NCBI GenBank assembly: GCA_026706595.1
Contig: JAPOYL010000031.1
Location: forward strand, 1-61,917
Origin: Gammaproteobacteria bacterium
GTDB lineage: Bacteria > Pseudomonadota > Gammaproteobacteria > UBA4575
Reading direction: 5' to 3'
Length of the DNA: 61,917 nt
A program made the translations under genes and the position numbers. Each line of letters opens with the position of its first letter. The stretch's first letter is position 1. Positions 47,340 through 56,553 of this stretch are shown here, in pieces. A model generated the notes under the pieces. It was given only the letters and a program-made list of their open reading frames with translations, was not told the origin of the DNA and made no database searches.

Positions 47340-49097
47340 ATGACAACGAAGAATGACGCCCTCGCAAAGTGGGTAGACGAAGTGGCAGCACGAACCCGGC
47401 CGGAAGAGATCGTCTGGTGTGACGGCAGCGACGCCGAGTTCGACAGAATGGTAGACCAGATGCTTGAAAGCGGCACGCTGATGAGACTGAACGAGGAGAC
47501 GCATCCCAACTGCTATCTGCATCGCTCAGATCCCTCCGACGTGGCACGCGTGGAGCATCTCACTTACGTCTGTACCCGGGACGAGGAAGACGCGGGTCCC
47601 AACAACCACTGGATGGACCCGGACGAGGCGCACACCATGGTGGACGGCCTGTTTGAAGGCTGCATGGAAGGCCGGACCATGTACGTCATCCCTTACTGCA
47701 TGGGGCCGATCGACTCCCCCCTGTCCCGAAACGGGGTGGAAATCACAGACAGCCCGTACGTAGTGGCCAACATGAAGATCATGGCACGTATCGGGACCCC
47801 GGCACTGGAACGGATTGAACGGGATGGCACGTTCGTCAAGGGACTGCATTCCATCGGCGACTTGGACCCTGAGAAACGTTTCATCTTGCACTTCCCTGAA
47901 GAGCTGTATATCAAGAGCATCGGCTCGGGCTACGGCGGCAATGCGCTGCTGGGCAAGAAGTGCCATGCATTGCGCATCGCGAGCTGGCAGGCCCGCACGG
48001 AAGGCTGGCTGGCCGAGCACATGCTGATTGTCGGGCTGGAAAGCCCGCAGGGTGAGACCCACTATATTGCGTGTGCTTTCCCGTCCGCGTGCGGGAAAAC
48101 CAACCTCGCCATGCTGATTCCCCCGGAACAGTACGAGGGATGGAAAGTGACCACGGTGGGAGATGACATCTGCTGGATGCATCTGCGCGACGACGGGCGG
48201 CTTTGGGCGATCAATCCCGAATCCGGTTATTTCGGAGTCGTGCCCGGCACCAACGAATGGTCCAACAAAAACGCGTACGACACCCTGAAAAGCGATGCGA
48301 TCTTTACAAACGTCGGGGTCACGGCCAACAACGAGCCCTGGTGGGAAGAAAAGGATGACGGCAAGGAGCCGGTGCTGGACTGGAAAGGCAACCCGTACGA
48401 TGCCGAGGTGGGTCCTGCGGCCCATCCCAACTCACGGTTTACCGTGTCCGCCAAGAACAATCCTGTCTACTCTCCCATGGCGGACCACCCGGACGGCGTA
48501 CCGATTTCTGCCGTGGTATTCGGCGGACGCCGCAAGGACGTGGCACCGCTGGTGTACGAAGCGAAGGACTGGGATCATGGCGTGCTGGTCGGTGCTTCCT
48601 GCGCCTCGGAGATGACAGCGGCCGCGATTGGCGGGGCAGGACAGACCCGGCGCGATCCCATGGCCATGAAGCCGTTCTGCGGGTATAACTTCGGAGATTA
48701 CTTTGCACACTGGCTCAGCTTCGGGGGCAAATCAGACAAGTTGCCCAAGATCTTCTGTGTAAACTGGTTCCGACGTGATCAGGACGGCAAGTTCCTGTGG
48801 CCGGGCTTTGGAGAAAACATGAGAGTCCTGGCCTGGATTGTGGAACGCTGTCAAGGCGAACGGGATGCCAAGGAGACCCCGATCGGGTTCGTGCCCAAGG
48901 TCGAGGATATCGACATCAATGGTATCGATGTCTCCAGTGAGACGATGGAGGCCCTGTTGTCGGTGGATCCTGCGCTGTGGGAACAGGAAACGGTGGCCAT
49001 CAGTGAATACTTCGCCGAGTTTGGCGACCGTATACCACAGACCCTGCTGACCGAGCTGGAGAAGATCACCTCTGCCCTGCAGAGCAAGGCTGCCTGA
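47340..49097 (+). CDS. pckG: Phosphoenolpyruvate carboxykinase (GTP)
   Basis: PckG interconverts oxaloacetate and PEP with GTP/GDP, the entry to gluconeogenesis. The 585-residue product has the GTP-PEPCK loop AFPSACGKTNLAMLIPP, with the hyper-reactive cysteine, and the metal and substrate strings DICWMHLRDDGRLWAINPE and FGENMRVLAWIVERC. Most enteric relatives use the unrelated ATP-type PckA, so this is a less common choice in gammaproteobacteria. A strong hairpin follows the stop. Confidence 0.97.
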   Translation: MTTKNDALAKWVDEVAARTRPEEIVWCDGSDAEFDRMVDQMLESGTLMRLNEETHPNCYLHRSDPSDVARVEHLTYVCTRDEEDAGPNNHWMDPDEAHTMVDGLFEGCMEGRTMYVIPYCMGPIDSPLSRNGVEITDSPYVVANMKIMARIGTPALERIERDGTFVKGLHSIGDLDPEKRFILHFPEELYIKSIGSGYGGNALLGKKCHALRIASWQARTEGWLAEHMLIVGLESPQGETHYIACAFPSACGKTNLAMLIPPEQYEGWKVTTVGDDICWMHLRDDGRLWAINPESGYFGVVPGTNEWSNKNAYDTLKSDAIFTNVGVTANNEPWWEEKDDGKEPVLDWKGNPYDAEVGPAAHPNSRFTVSAKNNPVYSPMADHPDGVPISAVVFGGRRKDVAPLVYEAKDWDHGVLVGASCASEMTAAAIGGAGQTRRDPMAMKPFCGYNFGDYFAHWLSFGGKSDKLPKIFCVNWFRRDQDGKFLWPGFGENMRVLAWIVERCQGERDAKETPIGFVPKVEDIDINGIDVSSETMEALLSVDPALWEQETVAISEYFAEFGDRIPQTLLTELEKITSALQSKAA

Positions 49098-49116
49098 CGC
49101 AAATCACTTGTGTATC

Positions 49117-49146
49117 GAGTCCCATGACAGGATGTTCATGGGACTC
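49117..49146 (+). terminator. pckG terminator hairpin
   Basis: GAGTCCCATGA (49117-49127) and TCATGGGACTC (49136-49146) form a perfect 11-bp stem with an eight-base loop, 20 bases after the pckG stop. The following TCTTCTGT is only moderately T-rich, so termination may be partial or factor-dependent. Confidence 0.7.
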
Positions 49147-49190
49147 TCTTCTGTACCCTGGCTGCGTGCTGTCTGCCGACCCTGTATCGG

Positions 49191-49703
49191 ATGACTTCAC
49201 GCTGCACGTATCCTCTCGAGAAAATCATTTCGGGTGGCCAGACCGGTGTCGACCGGGCTGCACTGGATGTTGCACTGCATCACAGGTTCCCGTGCGGCGG
49301 CTATTGTCCGAAAGGCCGCAAGGCCGAGGATGGAACCATACCCGCCCGCTATCCGCTCACGGAACACACCAGCGCGGATTATGCGAAGCGCACGCTTGCC
49401 AACGTCATCCACAGTCATGGCACGTTGATCATTTACTCACAGATCATGAAAGGCGGCACAGCCCTCACGGCAGACTATTGTAGCCAGCATGAAAGGCCCT
49501 TTCTTCTGCTCAATGCCCATTGCCAGGACAGTGCGCAGGCCGCGGGTCTGGCTTTGGAATTTTTCCGCAAATTTGATGTCAGATGTCTGAATGTCGCGGG
49601 TCCGCGTCACAGCCAGTGGGCTGCAGGCTACCGTTACACGTACCATTGCATGGACCGTATTCTCAAGACGTGCCTGCAACGGAACGAGCCTCTTTCAAGT
49701 TAG
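49191..49703 (+). CDS. Putative molybdenum carrier (MoCo_carrier family) protein
   Basis: This 170-residue cytosolic protein has a Rossmann-like opening EKIISGGQTGVDRAALDVAL and the strings CGGYCPKGRKAEDG and YPLTEH, typical of the putative molybdenum-carrier family distantly related to DprA/LOG folds. No enzyme activity is established for the family. It stands between the pckG terminator and the SYLF gene, and no molybdopterin genes are nearby. The start has no clear Shine-Dalgarno sequence. Confidence 0.82.
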   Translation: MTSRCTYPLEKIISGGQTGVDRAALDVALHHRFPCGGYCPKGRKAEDGTIPARYPLTEHTSADYAKRTLANVIHSHGTLIIYSQIMKGGTALTADYCSQHERPFLLLNAHCQDSAQAAGLALEFFRKFDVRCLNVAGPRHSQWAAGYRYTYHCMDRILKTCLQRNEPLSS

Positions 49704-49758
49704 ACCCGGACAAGGATTCTGATACACTAACCGCACACACCCAATGCCAGAGGACAGC

Positions 49759-50466
49759 ATGCTAAGACACACTCTGATTCGCCTGATTTTTGCAGGTTTG
49801 TTTTCAATCCTCAGCTTGCAGAATGCTCATGCCAGTGACATTGATACCCGGGCACTGGTGGATGCCGCTGCAACATCGGTGGAAACATTTTCCATTGACC
49901 CGGACATGGAGTGGTTGCGTCACAACATGCACAAGGCCCGGGCCATCCTGATTGTTCCCCAGTTGATCAAGGGCGGGTTCTTCTTTGGCGGGTCCGGAGG
50001 CAGCGGGGTGTTGCTTACCAAGGGAGAAGGCAATGTCTGGAGCTACCCCGCATTTTACACGATGGGTTCCGGCACCATTGGATTCCAGGCCGGGGTTGAA
50101 GTGGCAGAACTGATCCTGATCATCATGACGGATCGGGGCGTGGACGGCTTGCTTACCTCTTCATTCAAGCTGGGAGGCGACATCAGCATTGCAACCGGAC
50201 CCATCGGCGCCGGTGCAAAAGCCCAGTCCGTGGACATCAAGGGCAAGTCTGCCGATATCCTGGCATTCTCAAGAACGAAGGGGTTTTACGGTGGTGTGAG
50301 TGCGGAGGGCGCGGTGCTCAAGGTTCGCGAGGATCTCAACCATACCTATTATGGCGACGAGACCAGGAGTCCCCGTGCCATACTCATCGAGCACACTGTC
50401 AGTAACCCGCATGCCGATTCGCTGCGCGTGGCCGTGGCCCGGCTTGCAGAAATCAGCGGCCCGTAA
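49759..50466 (+). CDS. Exported SYLF (Ysc84) domain protein
   Basis: This 235-residue protein has a signal peptide (about residues 1-25, ending NAHA-S) and a C-terminal SYLF domain: KARAILIVPQLIKGGFFFGGSGGSGVLL, GFQAGVEVAELILIIMTDRG, and SFKLGGDISIATGPIGAGA. SYLF domains in eukaryotes bind lipids. The bacterial role is unknown. The ATG at 49759 has AGAGGA just upstream and gives a clean leader, so it is preferred over 49744. It is convergent with the cytochrome gene. Confidence 0.87.
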   Translation: MLRHTLIRLIFAGLFSILSLQNAHASDIDTRALVDAAATSVETFSIDPDMEWLRHNMHKARAILIVPQLIKGGFFFGGSGGSGVLLTKGEGNVWSYPAFYTMGSGTIGFQAGVEVAELILIIMTDRGVDGLLTSSFKLGGDISIATGPIGAGAKAQSVDIKGKSADILAFSRTKGFYGGVSAEGAVLKVREDLNHTYYGDETRSPRAILIEHTVSNPHADSLRVAVARLAEISGP

Positions 50467-50645
50467 ACCCGGTCGGGGTCCAAGCGGACGACCCCATGGG
50501 CCGGTCTCATAGGAACCCATCTGCTTTGTGTCTGGCCGCAGATGAACCGTCTGCCCAGTGCCCTTCCAATGGTTGGATACATTCATTGCCGTCTCACCAG
50601 GCAGTATCTGGCTTTCCCGACACGAGAAACGCTACTCTGTAGCTT
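50467..50645. other. Gap between convergent SYLF and cytochrome c genes
   Basis: A GGGGTC-9-GACCCC inverted repeat lies shortly after the SYLF stop, with no T-tract. Nothing else recognisable lies in this 179-base stretch. Confidence 0.4.
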
Positions 50646-51125
50646 CTAGGGTGAATCCAGCTGTTCAGCCTCGGTGTGCTTTGCCTGCACCTTACGCATA
50701 CGTTCCGACCAGGTCGATTTGATGAACGCCAGGATATTCCAGATCTCCTGGTCGCTCAGCGCATGACCGAACCCTGGCATGCCACTTTTAATGCCCTCGA
50801 GTCCCCGCGCAGCGAATGTCGCCTCACCGCCATACTTGGTGTAGGCAAACAGCAATCCGTCCCCATGATGCCAGGTATGGCCTGTTTCATCATGAGGAGG
50901 GGCCGGGTACACCCCTTCTGCAGCCTGCTTGCGCCAATCCTGCTGACCCTCCAAGCGTGCCCCATGGCAGGATGCGCAATGTTGTGCATACAGAACCTCG
51001 CCAGTCCTGATGTCCACGACTTCCGGCTGTACCGGCACCCCTGGAGGTGCAGCTAAAAGGTCACTGAGTCCGAGTGCAAGAGCAGTTATAACTACTCCCT
51101 TGGCGAGCAGGATAGCTGGTTTCAT
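50646..51125 (-). CDS. Exported monoheme cytochrome c
   Basis: This is a periplasmic or membrane-tethered c-type cytochrome of 159 residues from the ATG at 51125. It has a signal anchor (about 5-27), one heme site CASCH (residues 50-54), and a probable distal methionine in GIKSGMPGFGHALSD. The final segment WNILAFIKSTW is typical of class I cytochromes. It matches the small cytochrome c (CccA/cytochrome c6-like) group, without clear partner enzymes. A longer frame to 51347 is not supported. It lies 139 bases downstream of the symporter gene on the same strand. Confidence 0.87.
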   Translation of the reverse strand: MKPAILLAKGVVITALALGLSDLLAAPPGVPVQPEVVDIRTGEVLYAQHCASCHGARLEGQQDWRKQAAEGVYPAPPHDETGHTWHHGDGLLFAYTKYGGEATFAARGLEGIKSGMPGFGHALSDQEIWNILAFIKSTWSERMRKVQAKHTEAEQLDSP

Positions 51126-51264
51126 GCCTGCAACGAAGGCAGTTTCACGAGTCTCTTCCCTGAATACAGGACGGTGGCGCCTCAAAAGATATACGCCACG
51201 AACACACAGCTGCTGTAACCACGAGCGATAAGCCACTGTGCCGCAGCAGTTTCTGCAGGCCTTG

Positions 51265-52662
51265 TCAGCCCGGTGAAGCAGCTCGCACGAGCGGCTCTCC
51301 CCGTTCATCGAAGTACTTCCTTGTAACCCGGAACACCATCGGTGCAAGCAGCAGCAGTCCGATGAGGTTCGGCACCGCCATCAGCCCGTTGAGGGTGTCC
51401 GACAGGTTCCAGACGAAATCCACCTTCACGTTCGCGAAGGACAGTGCCGCCAGCACCCACAGCGCGCGATAGATCACTAGGCTTCGCTCGCTGAACAGGT
51501 ACTGCCAGCAACGCTCGCCGTAGTAGCTCCACCCGAGGATAGTGGTGAACGCGAACACCGCCAGGGCGATCGTGACGATGTACTGGCCCCCGGCGATCGA
51601 CTCCTGGAAGCCGGTCGATGTGAGTACCGCCCCGGTCAGCCCGCCGCCGTCCGCGCCGGTCATGGTCCAGGCACCAGAGGTGAGAATGACCAGCGCGGTC
51701 ATGGTGCAGACGATGAGCGTGTCGATGAACGTGCCGAGCATGGCGATGATGCCCTGCCGGACCGGGCTGTTGGTCTGCGCGGCCGCGTGGGCGATGGCCG
51801 CGGATCCGAGGCCAGACTCGTTCGAGAACACGCCGCGGGCCACCCCGAAACGGATGGCTGCGGCCACGGCCGCTCCGGCAAACCCGCCCGTTGCAGCAGC
51901 AGGCGTGAAGGCGTAGGTGAAGATGAGCCCGATCGCCTCGGGGACTTTGGTGATGTTGATGGCAATGATGAGCAGCGCCGCTCCGAGGTACAGCACAATC
52001 ATGGCGGGCACCAGTTTCCCGGCCACTTCACCAATCCTGCGGATGCCCCCGATGATGACCACGCCGACGAGTCCAGCAACAACGACTCCGGTCACCCACT
52101 GGGGCACGCTGAAGCTGTTCCCAAGTGCCACGGCCATCGAGTTCACCTGGACCGCGTTGCCGATGCCGAACGCGGCGATCGCGCCGAAGATGGCAAATGC
52201 AAGCCCAAGGTACTTGCCGAGTTCCGGAGCAAATTCCCCGACGCCGTTGCTCAGGTAGTACATCGGGCCGCCGACATACTTGCCGTTGGCGTCGACTTCC
52301 CGATAGGTGACCGCGCAGACGGCTTCCGCGTATTTCGTCGCCATCCCGAACAAGGCGATGAGCCACATGTAGAAGATAGCCCCGGGGCCGCCGAGGGCAA
52401 TCGCGGTCGCCACGCCGGCGATGTTACCGGTTCCCACCGTGGCGGACAGCGCGGTCATCAGTGCGTTGAAAGGCTTGACTTCACCTTCACCCGTCACCTG
52501 ATCCTTGTCGAACAACAGCCGGAACCCGTAACCAACCTTGCGCCACGGCATGAACACGAGCCCAAGCGTCAGCAGCAACCCGGTCACTCCAAGAATACCC
52601 AGCATGGGCGGTCCCCATGCGAACGAATTGATGGAATTGATGATTGAGTTCAGTTGGTCCAT
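51265..52662 (-). CDS. Sodium:alanine symporter (AGCS family)
   Basis: This amino-acid carrier of 465 residues probably imports alanine or glycine with Na+. About ten hydrophobic helices are visible, with the family strings GVATAIALGGPGAIFYMWLIALFGMATKYAE, ALSATVGTGNIAG, and NESGLGSAAIAHAAA. GGAGGAGGG lies about six bases before the ATG at 52662, a strong ribosome site, so the longer frame to 52809 is rejected. Codon choice looks slightly different from the surrounding housekeeping genes, but I could not quantify it. Confidence 0.93.
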   Translation of the reverse strand: MDQLNSIINSINSFAWGPPMLGILGVTGLLLTLGLVFMPWRKVGYGFRLLFDKDQVTGEGEVKPFNALMTALSATVGTGNIAGVATAIALGGPGAIFYMWLIALFGMATKYAEAVCAVTYREVDANGKYVGGPMYYLSNGVGEFAPELGKYLGLAFAIFGAIAAFGIGNAVQVNSMAVALGNSFSVPQWVTGVVVAGLVGVVIIGGIRRIGEVAGKLVPAMIVLYLGAALLIIAINITKVPEAIGLIFTYAFTPAAATGGFAGAAVAAAIRFGVARGVFSNESGLGSAAIAHAAAQTNSPVRQGIIAMLGTFIDTLIVCTMTALVILTSGAWTMTGADGGGLTGAVLTSTGFQESIAGGQYIVTIALAVFAFTTILGWSYYGERCWQYLFSERSLVIYRALWVLAALSFANVKVDFVWNLSDTLNGLMAVPNLIGLLLLAPMVFRVTRKYFDERGEPLVRAASPG

Positions 52663-52893
52663 GATGGCCCTCCTCCCGCACGCACCCCGTGATAGAAACC
52701 GGGCTCGGGTAATAATTGTCGTTGTCGCGCCCCTAGGGGAACTTATACTCCAATATCCATACAGGCGCCAACTCCCTCCATCTGCGAGGGGGACTTCGGC
52801 CCGTAGCATTGAAAAATGGACCGCAGCTTAACTACAAGTGCGTGATAATTATGGGGAGATGAAGACGTTACAAGACGTCGTTGGATTTTGAAA

Positions 52894-52970
52894 TGGTGGC
52901 TATGGTTGGACTTGAACCAACGACCCCAGCATTATGAATGCTGTGCTCTAACCAGCTGAGCTACATAGCC
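52894..52970 (-). tRNA. tRNA-Met (CAT), elongator
   Basis: Read on the minus strand it begins GGCTATGTAGCTCAG and ends with encoded CCA. The acceptor arms GGCTATG/CATAGCC pair fully, the anticodon loop TTCATAA carries CAT, and the T-arm contains TTCAAGTC. It matches E. coli elongator tRNA-Met in layout, not initiator tRNA, because the acceptor ends pair fully. It is the last gene after ychF, an order recalled from Pseudomonas. Confidence 0.95.
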
Positions 52971-53024
52971 ACGTTCAGAAAGGTCATGAACGGTACAGAA
53001 ACGCCCGGGGGAATGTCAACAACC

Positions 53025-54116
53025 CTAGACGTTGAAGCGGAAATGCACGACATCTCCTTCCCGGATCAGGTAATGCTTTCCTTCAAGCCGCCACTTCCCC
53101 TGCTCTTTCGCACCTGATTCACCGTTCGCATCCACATAGTCCTGGTAGCCGATGACCTCTGCACGGATGAAGCCCTTTTCAAAATCCGTATGGATTTTTC
53201 CGGCCGCCTGCGGAGCCGTCGCACCTTGCTGCACGGTCCAAGCCCGGACCTCCTTGGGGCCGGCCGTGAAAAAAGTCTGCAACTCCAGCAACTCGTAGCC
53301 GGTGCGGATGATCCGGTTCAAACCGGGCTCCTCCAGGTTGAGTTCGCTCAGGTAGACCCGCCGGTCGTCATCATCCAGTTGTGCCAGCTCGGCTTCAATT
53401 TTTGCACACACCGCAATGACCGGCACCGATTTCTGTGCTGCGAATTCCTGCAAACGGTCCAGGTGCGGATTGCCTTCGAATCCGTCTTCCGAGACATTGG
53501 CGATATAGAATGCGGGCTTGGCGGTCAGCAGGTGCAGGGTCCTGAGAACATGCATGTGCTCATGTTCCACGGTGAACCTGTGTGCTGGCCGTTCCTCCTC
53601 CAGGTGCTCCTTCAGGCGTTCGTACAACTGCAGTCGTGCAACCGCTTCCTTGTCCCCTGACTTGGCAACACGTTCTGTCTTGCCGATGGCTTTTTGCACC
53701 GTCTCCAGGTCCGCCAGAATCAGCTCGGTTGAAATCGTTTCAAGGTCCGAGAGCGGGTCGACCTTCTCGGCAACGTGAATGACATTCTCATCGTCAAAAC
53801 AGCGGATCACGTGAGCAATCGCGTCGGTTTCGCGGATGTGTCCGAGGAACTGGTTTCCGAGCCCCTCTCCTTTCGAGGCACCGGCCACCAGACCAGCAAT
53901 GTCCACGAATTCAATCGTCGTGGGGATAATTTTTTCAGGGTCTGCAATCCGTGCGAGCGTAGCCAGTCTTGCATCGGGTACGGGCACGACGCCGACGTTC
54001 GGGTCGATGGTACAAAACGGATAGTTCTCGGCTGCTATCCGGGCCGCGGTAAGCGCATTGAACAAGGTGGACTTGCCGACGTTGGGCAAGCCGACGATTC
54101 CGCACCTAAACCCCAT
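53025..54116 (-). CDS. ychF: Redox-regulated ATPase/GTPase YchF
   Basis: YchF is an Obg-family P-loop protein that binds ribosomes and hydrolyses ATP more than GTP. The 363-residue product has [15 protein letters not shown] (residues 9-23), [10 protein letters not shown], the G3 region [20 protein letters not shown], a coiled-coil insert, and a TGS domain at the C terminus ending VVHFRFNV. The start overlaps the pth stop region by 11 bases. It is followed by tRNA-Met. Confidence 0.97.
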   Translation of the reverse strand: MGFRCGIVGLPNVGKSTLFNALTAARIAAENYPFCTIDPNVGVVPVPDARLATLARIADPEKIIPTTIEFVDIAGLVAGASKGEGLGNQFLGHIRETDAIAHVIRCFDDENVIHVAEKVDPLSDLETISTELILADLETVQKAIGKTERVAKSGDKEAVARLQLYERLKEHLEEERPAHRFTVEHEHMHVLRTLHLLTAKPAFYIANVSEDGFEGNPHLDRLQEFAAQKSVPVIAVCAKIEAELAQLDDDDRRVYLSELNLEEPGLNRIIRTGYELLELQTFFTAGPKEVRAWTVQQGATAPQAAGKIHTDFEKGFIRAEVIGYQDYVDANGESGAKEQGKWRLEGKHYLIREGDVVHFRFNV

Positions 54117-54702
54117 CGGGTGCCTGGGTATGAAGTTGTCTCATCGCAGCTTCTGCATCGCCTCTCAGGAGTTCATCTAGCGTGCCTGAAGCCCGCTCAA
54201 TTGCAGAATCGATTTCCTGGCGTTCCTGGGTGCCCGGCCTTCTCAGCACATAGTCTGTCACATCATCCTTGTGGCCCGGATGCCCGATCCCCAGCCTCAG
54301 GCGCAGAAAGTCCGGCCCCAGGTGGTCAAAGGTGCTTCGCAGCCCGTTATGGCCACCATGACCACCTGCGCGCTTGATCCTTGCGGAACCGTTGGGCAAA
54401 TCGATCTCGTCGTGGACGACCAGCAGTTGCTGGATGGAAACCTTGTAGAACTGCACAAACGCATACAGAGACAGGCCGCTCCTGTTCATGTACGTCAGCG
54501 GCTTGAGCAGCCAGATCTTTTCGTCCTCAAAGATAAAATGCGCGACCTCGCCCTTGAATCTTTCCTGGTAGTGGAATACGGCACCCCGTTGCTTTGCCAC
54601 TGCATCCGCAAACCAAAACCCGGCATTGTGCCGGGTCTGTGCGTATTTCTCGTCGGGATTGCCTAAACCGGCTATCAGCCGTATGCGGTGTTGGGCAGGC
54701 AC
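54106..54702 (-). CDS. pth: Peptidyl-tRNA hydrolase
   Basis: Pth recycles tRNAs from stalled peptidyl-tRNA. The 198-residue product has [21 protein letters not shown] with the catalytic histidine at 25, [18 protein letters not shown] and [14 protein letters not shown]. It follows rplY by 13 bases and overlaps ychF by 11 bases, which suggests tight coupling. Confidence 0.97.
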   Translation of the reverse strand: MPAQHRIRLIAGLGNPDEKYAQTRHNAGFWFADAVAKQRGAVFHYQERFKGEVAHFIFEDEKIWLLKPLTYMNRSGLSLYAFVQFYKVSIQQLLVVHDEIDLPNGSARIKRAGGHGGHNGLRSTFDHLGPDFLRLRLGIGHPGHKDDVTDYVLRRPGTQERQEIDSAIERASGTLDELLRGDAEAAMRQLHTQAPDGV

Positions 54703-54715
54703 GGTGGGCTAGAGA

Positions 54716-55399
54716 TCATGAGGCATCATCTTGTTCAGCGTCACCCTCTTCTCCAGCCTGATCCTGATCGTCAGTCTCCTCCTGCTCGACTTCCTCCTCG
54801 ACCTCGAGCTTTTCTTCGGCACGCTTGGCATGCACGGACACCACGGTATGATCATGCCCTTCACCGTGTGTCAGTTCCATAATGGTGACTCCTTCGGGCA
54901 CTTGCACGCCGCTGAGGTGGATGGACTCGTTCAGCTTGAGATCCTGAATGTCCACTTCGATGAATTCCGGCAGGTCTTTGGGCAAGCATGAAACTTCCAC
55001 CTCGACCATGTTGTGGCTGATGACCCCGCCGTCCAGCTTGACACCGTGACAAGTGTCTTCATTCATGAAATGAATCGGGACATGGACATTGATGCGCGTG
55101 TCTTCACGCACACGAAGCAAGTCCAGATGCAGTACGGTCGGTTTGTGCGGGTGGCGTTGCAGCTCGCGCAAGATGGCCTTCTGGGACGTGCCTTCCACGT
55201 CTACAGTCAGGATATGTGAATAGAACGCCTCGTTTTCCAGATTGTGCATCAGGGTGTCATGCTCAAAGGTCACCGCTTCAGGAGGCTCTCCGCCACCATA
55301 GATGACGCCCGGCACCTTGCCTGCTGCACGCAGCCTCCTGCTTGCATTCTTGCCGCGCTCATCGCGGGCATGGGCAGTTAACTTGAAATCGATACTCAT
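54716..55399 (-). CDS. rplY: 50S ribosomal protein L25/general stress protein Ctc
   Basis: This is the CTC-type L25 of 227 residues. An N-terminal 5S rRNA-binding domain (about 1-95, with RDERGKNASRRLRAAGKVPGVIYG) is followed by a TL5-like beta domain (VPIHFMNEDTCHGVKLDGGV) and an acidic tail rich in glutamate. The ATG at 55399 is used rather than the longer frame to 55429. The order prs-rplY-pth-ychF is conserved. Confidence 0.95.
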   Translation of the reverse strand: MSIDFKLTAHARDERGKNASRRLRAAGKVPGVIYGGGEPPEAVTFEHDTLMHNLENEAFYSHILTVDVEGTSQKAILRELQRHPHKPTVLHLDLLRVREDTRINVHVPIHFMNEDTCHGVKLDGGVISHNMVEVEVSCLPKDLPEFIEVDIQDLKLNESIHLSGVQVPEGVTIMELTHGEGHDHTVVSVHAKRAEEKLEVEEEVEQEETDDQDQAGEEGDAEQDDAS

Positions 55400-55450
55400 G
55401 CTTTTCTCCGACTGTTTTCGAGGCGTCATACGCCCCGGCTGCTATCCCCG

Positions 55451-56425
55451 TCAATCCATGTAAAGGGTGCTGACCGACTCTTCCTGGTTGATCCTGCGCA
55501 TGGACTCGGCAATCAGCGCCGAAACCTCCAGTTGACGTATCCGGGAACATGCCCGGGCATCTTCACGCAGGGCGATTGTATCAGTTACTACCAACTCATC
55601 CAGTTCAGAGTTCTCGATGTTCTTGATGGCATTGCCGGAAAGCACCGGGTGGGTGGCATACGCCCGGACCGCACTGGCGCCGTGCTTTTTCAGGGCGCTG
55701 GCTGCCTGACACAAAGTGCCCGCAGTATCTACCAGATCGTCAATGATAAAACAATCCTTGCCTTCCACCTCTCCGATGATGTGCATGACCTTGGCCTGGT
55801 TGGCACGGGGCCGACGTTTGTCGATGATGGCCAGGTCGGCGTCATCCAGGCGTTTGGCCAGGGCCCTGGCGCGCACCACACCGCCCACATCGGGGGACAC
55901 GACGATCAGATTGGGATGCATGCGCTTGTAGATATCTCCCAGCAGCACGGGCGAAGCATACACATTGTCCACAGGAATATCGAAAAAGCCCTGAATCTGG
56001 TCGGCGTGCAGGTCGACGGTAAGCACCCGGTTTGCCCCGACGCTTGAAAGCAGGTTGGCCACGACCTTGGCAGATATGGGGACCCGTATCGAACGAACGC
56101 GACGGTCCTGGCGCGAATAACCGAAATAGGGAATCACCGTGGTAATCCGTTCTGCCGAGGCGCGCCTCAAGGCATCCACAATGATCAGCAGTTCCATGAT
56201 GTGATCATTGGTCGGCATGCTGGTCGGCTGGACGATAAAGACATCCTTGCCGCGCACGTTCTCCTGGATCTCCACCTGCACTTCCCCGTCGCTGAAGCGA
56301 CTGATCAATGCTTTTCCCAAAGGAATGTTCAGGTGGTCGACTATATTCTGCGAGAGCGTAGGGTGTGCGTTACCGGAAAACACCATGAGGCTGCTGTCGA
56401 CCGGCAATTCTCGTTCACGAATCAT
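55451..56425 (-). CDS. prs: Ribose-phosphate pyrophosphokinase
   Basis: Prs makes PRPP from ribose-5-phosphate and ATP for nucleotides, NAD, His and Trp. The 324-residue product has [23 protein letters not shown], the PRPP signature [15 protein letters not shown], and the PRTase loop [13 protein letters not shown]. The ATG at 56425 with a distant AAGG gives a 13-residue extension over the usual start, which is an ATG at 56386. The frame continues to 56461 but reaches the tRNA. tRNA-Gln lies 36 bases upstream. Confidence 0.95.
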   Translation of the reverse strand: MIRERELPVDSSLMVFSGNAHPTLSQNIVDHLNIPLGKALISRFSDGEVQVEIQENVRGKDVFIVQPTSMPTNDHIMELLIIVDALRRASAERITTVIPYFGYSRQDRRVRSIRVPISAKVVANLLSSVGANRVLTVDLHADQIQGFFDIPVDNVYASPVLLGDIYKRMHPNLIVVSPDVGGVVRARALAKRLDDADLAIIDKRRPRANQAKVMHIIGEVEGKDCFIIDDLVDTAGTLCQAASALKKHGASAVRAYATHPVLSGNAIKNIENSELDELVVTDTIALREDARACSRIRQLEVSALIAESMRRINQEESVSTLYMD

Positions 56426-56461
56426 ATTGGTATAGCGCCTTGCTTGTGCAAATAGGTACAT

Positions 56462-56536
56462 TGGCTGGGCCGGCAGGATTCGAACCTGCGAATGCCGGGA
56501 TCAAAACCCGGTGCCTTACCACTTGGCGACGGCCCA
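56462..56536 (-). tRNA. tRNA-Gln (TTG)
   Basis: On the minus strand it starts TGGGCCGTCGCCAAG and ends with discriminator G and encoded CCA. The acceptor arms TGGGCCG/CGGCCCA pair, and the anticodon TTG is flanked by CGGGT and ATCCCGG. It lies between ispE and prs, an arrangement conserved in pseudomonads, and may be processed from their shared transcript. Confidence 0.95.
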
Positions 56537-56553
56537 AATATTCAGGTACGCGA

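Noticed and set aside
51265-52662. Symporter as a recent foreign gene
   Set aside because: It has a strong ribosome site and full-length motifs. Any composition difference was judged by eye only and no mobile element is near.
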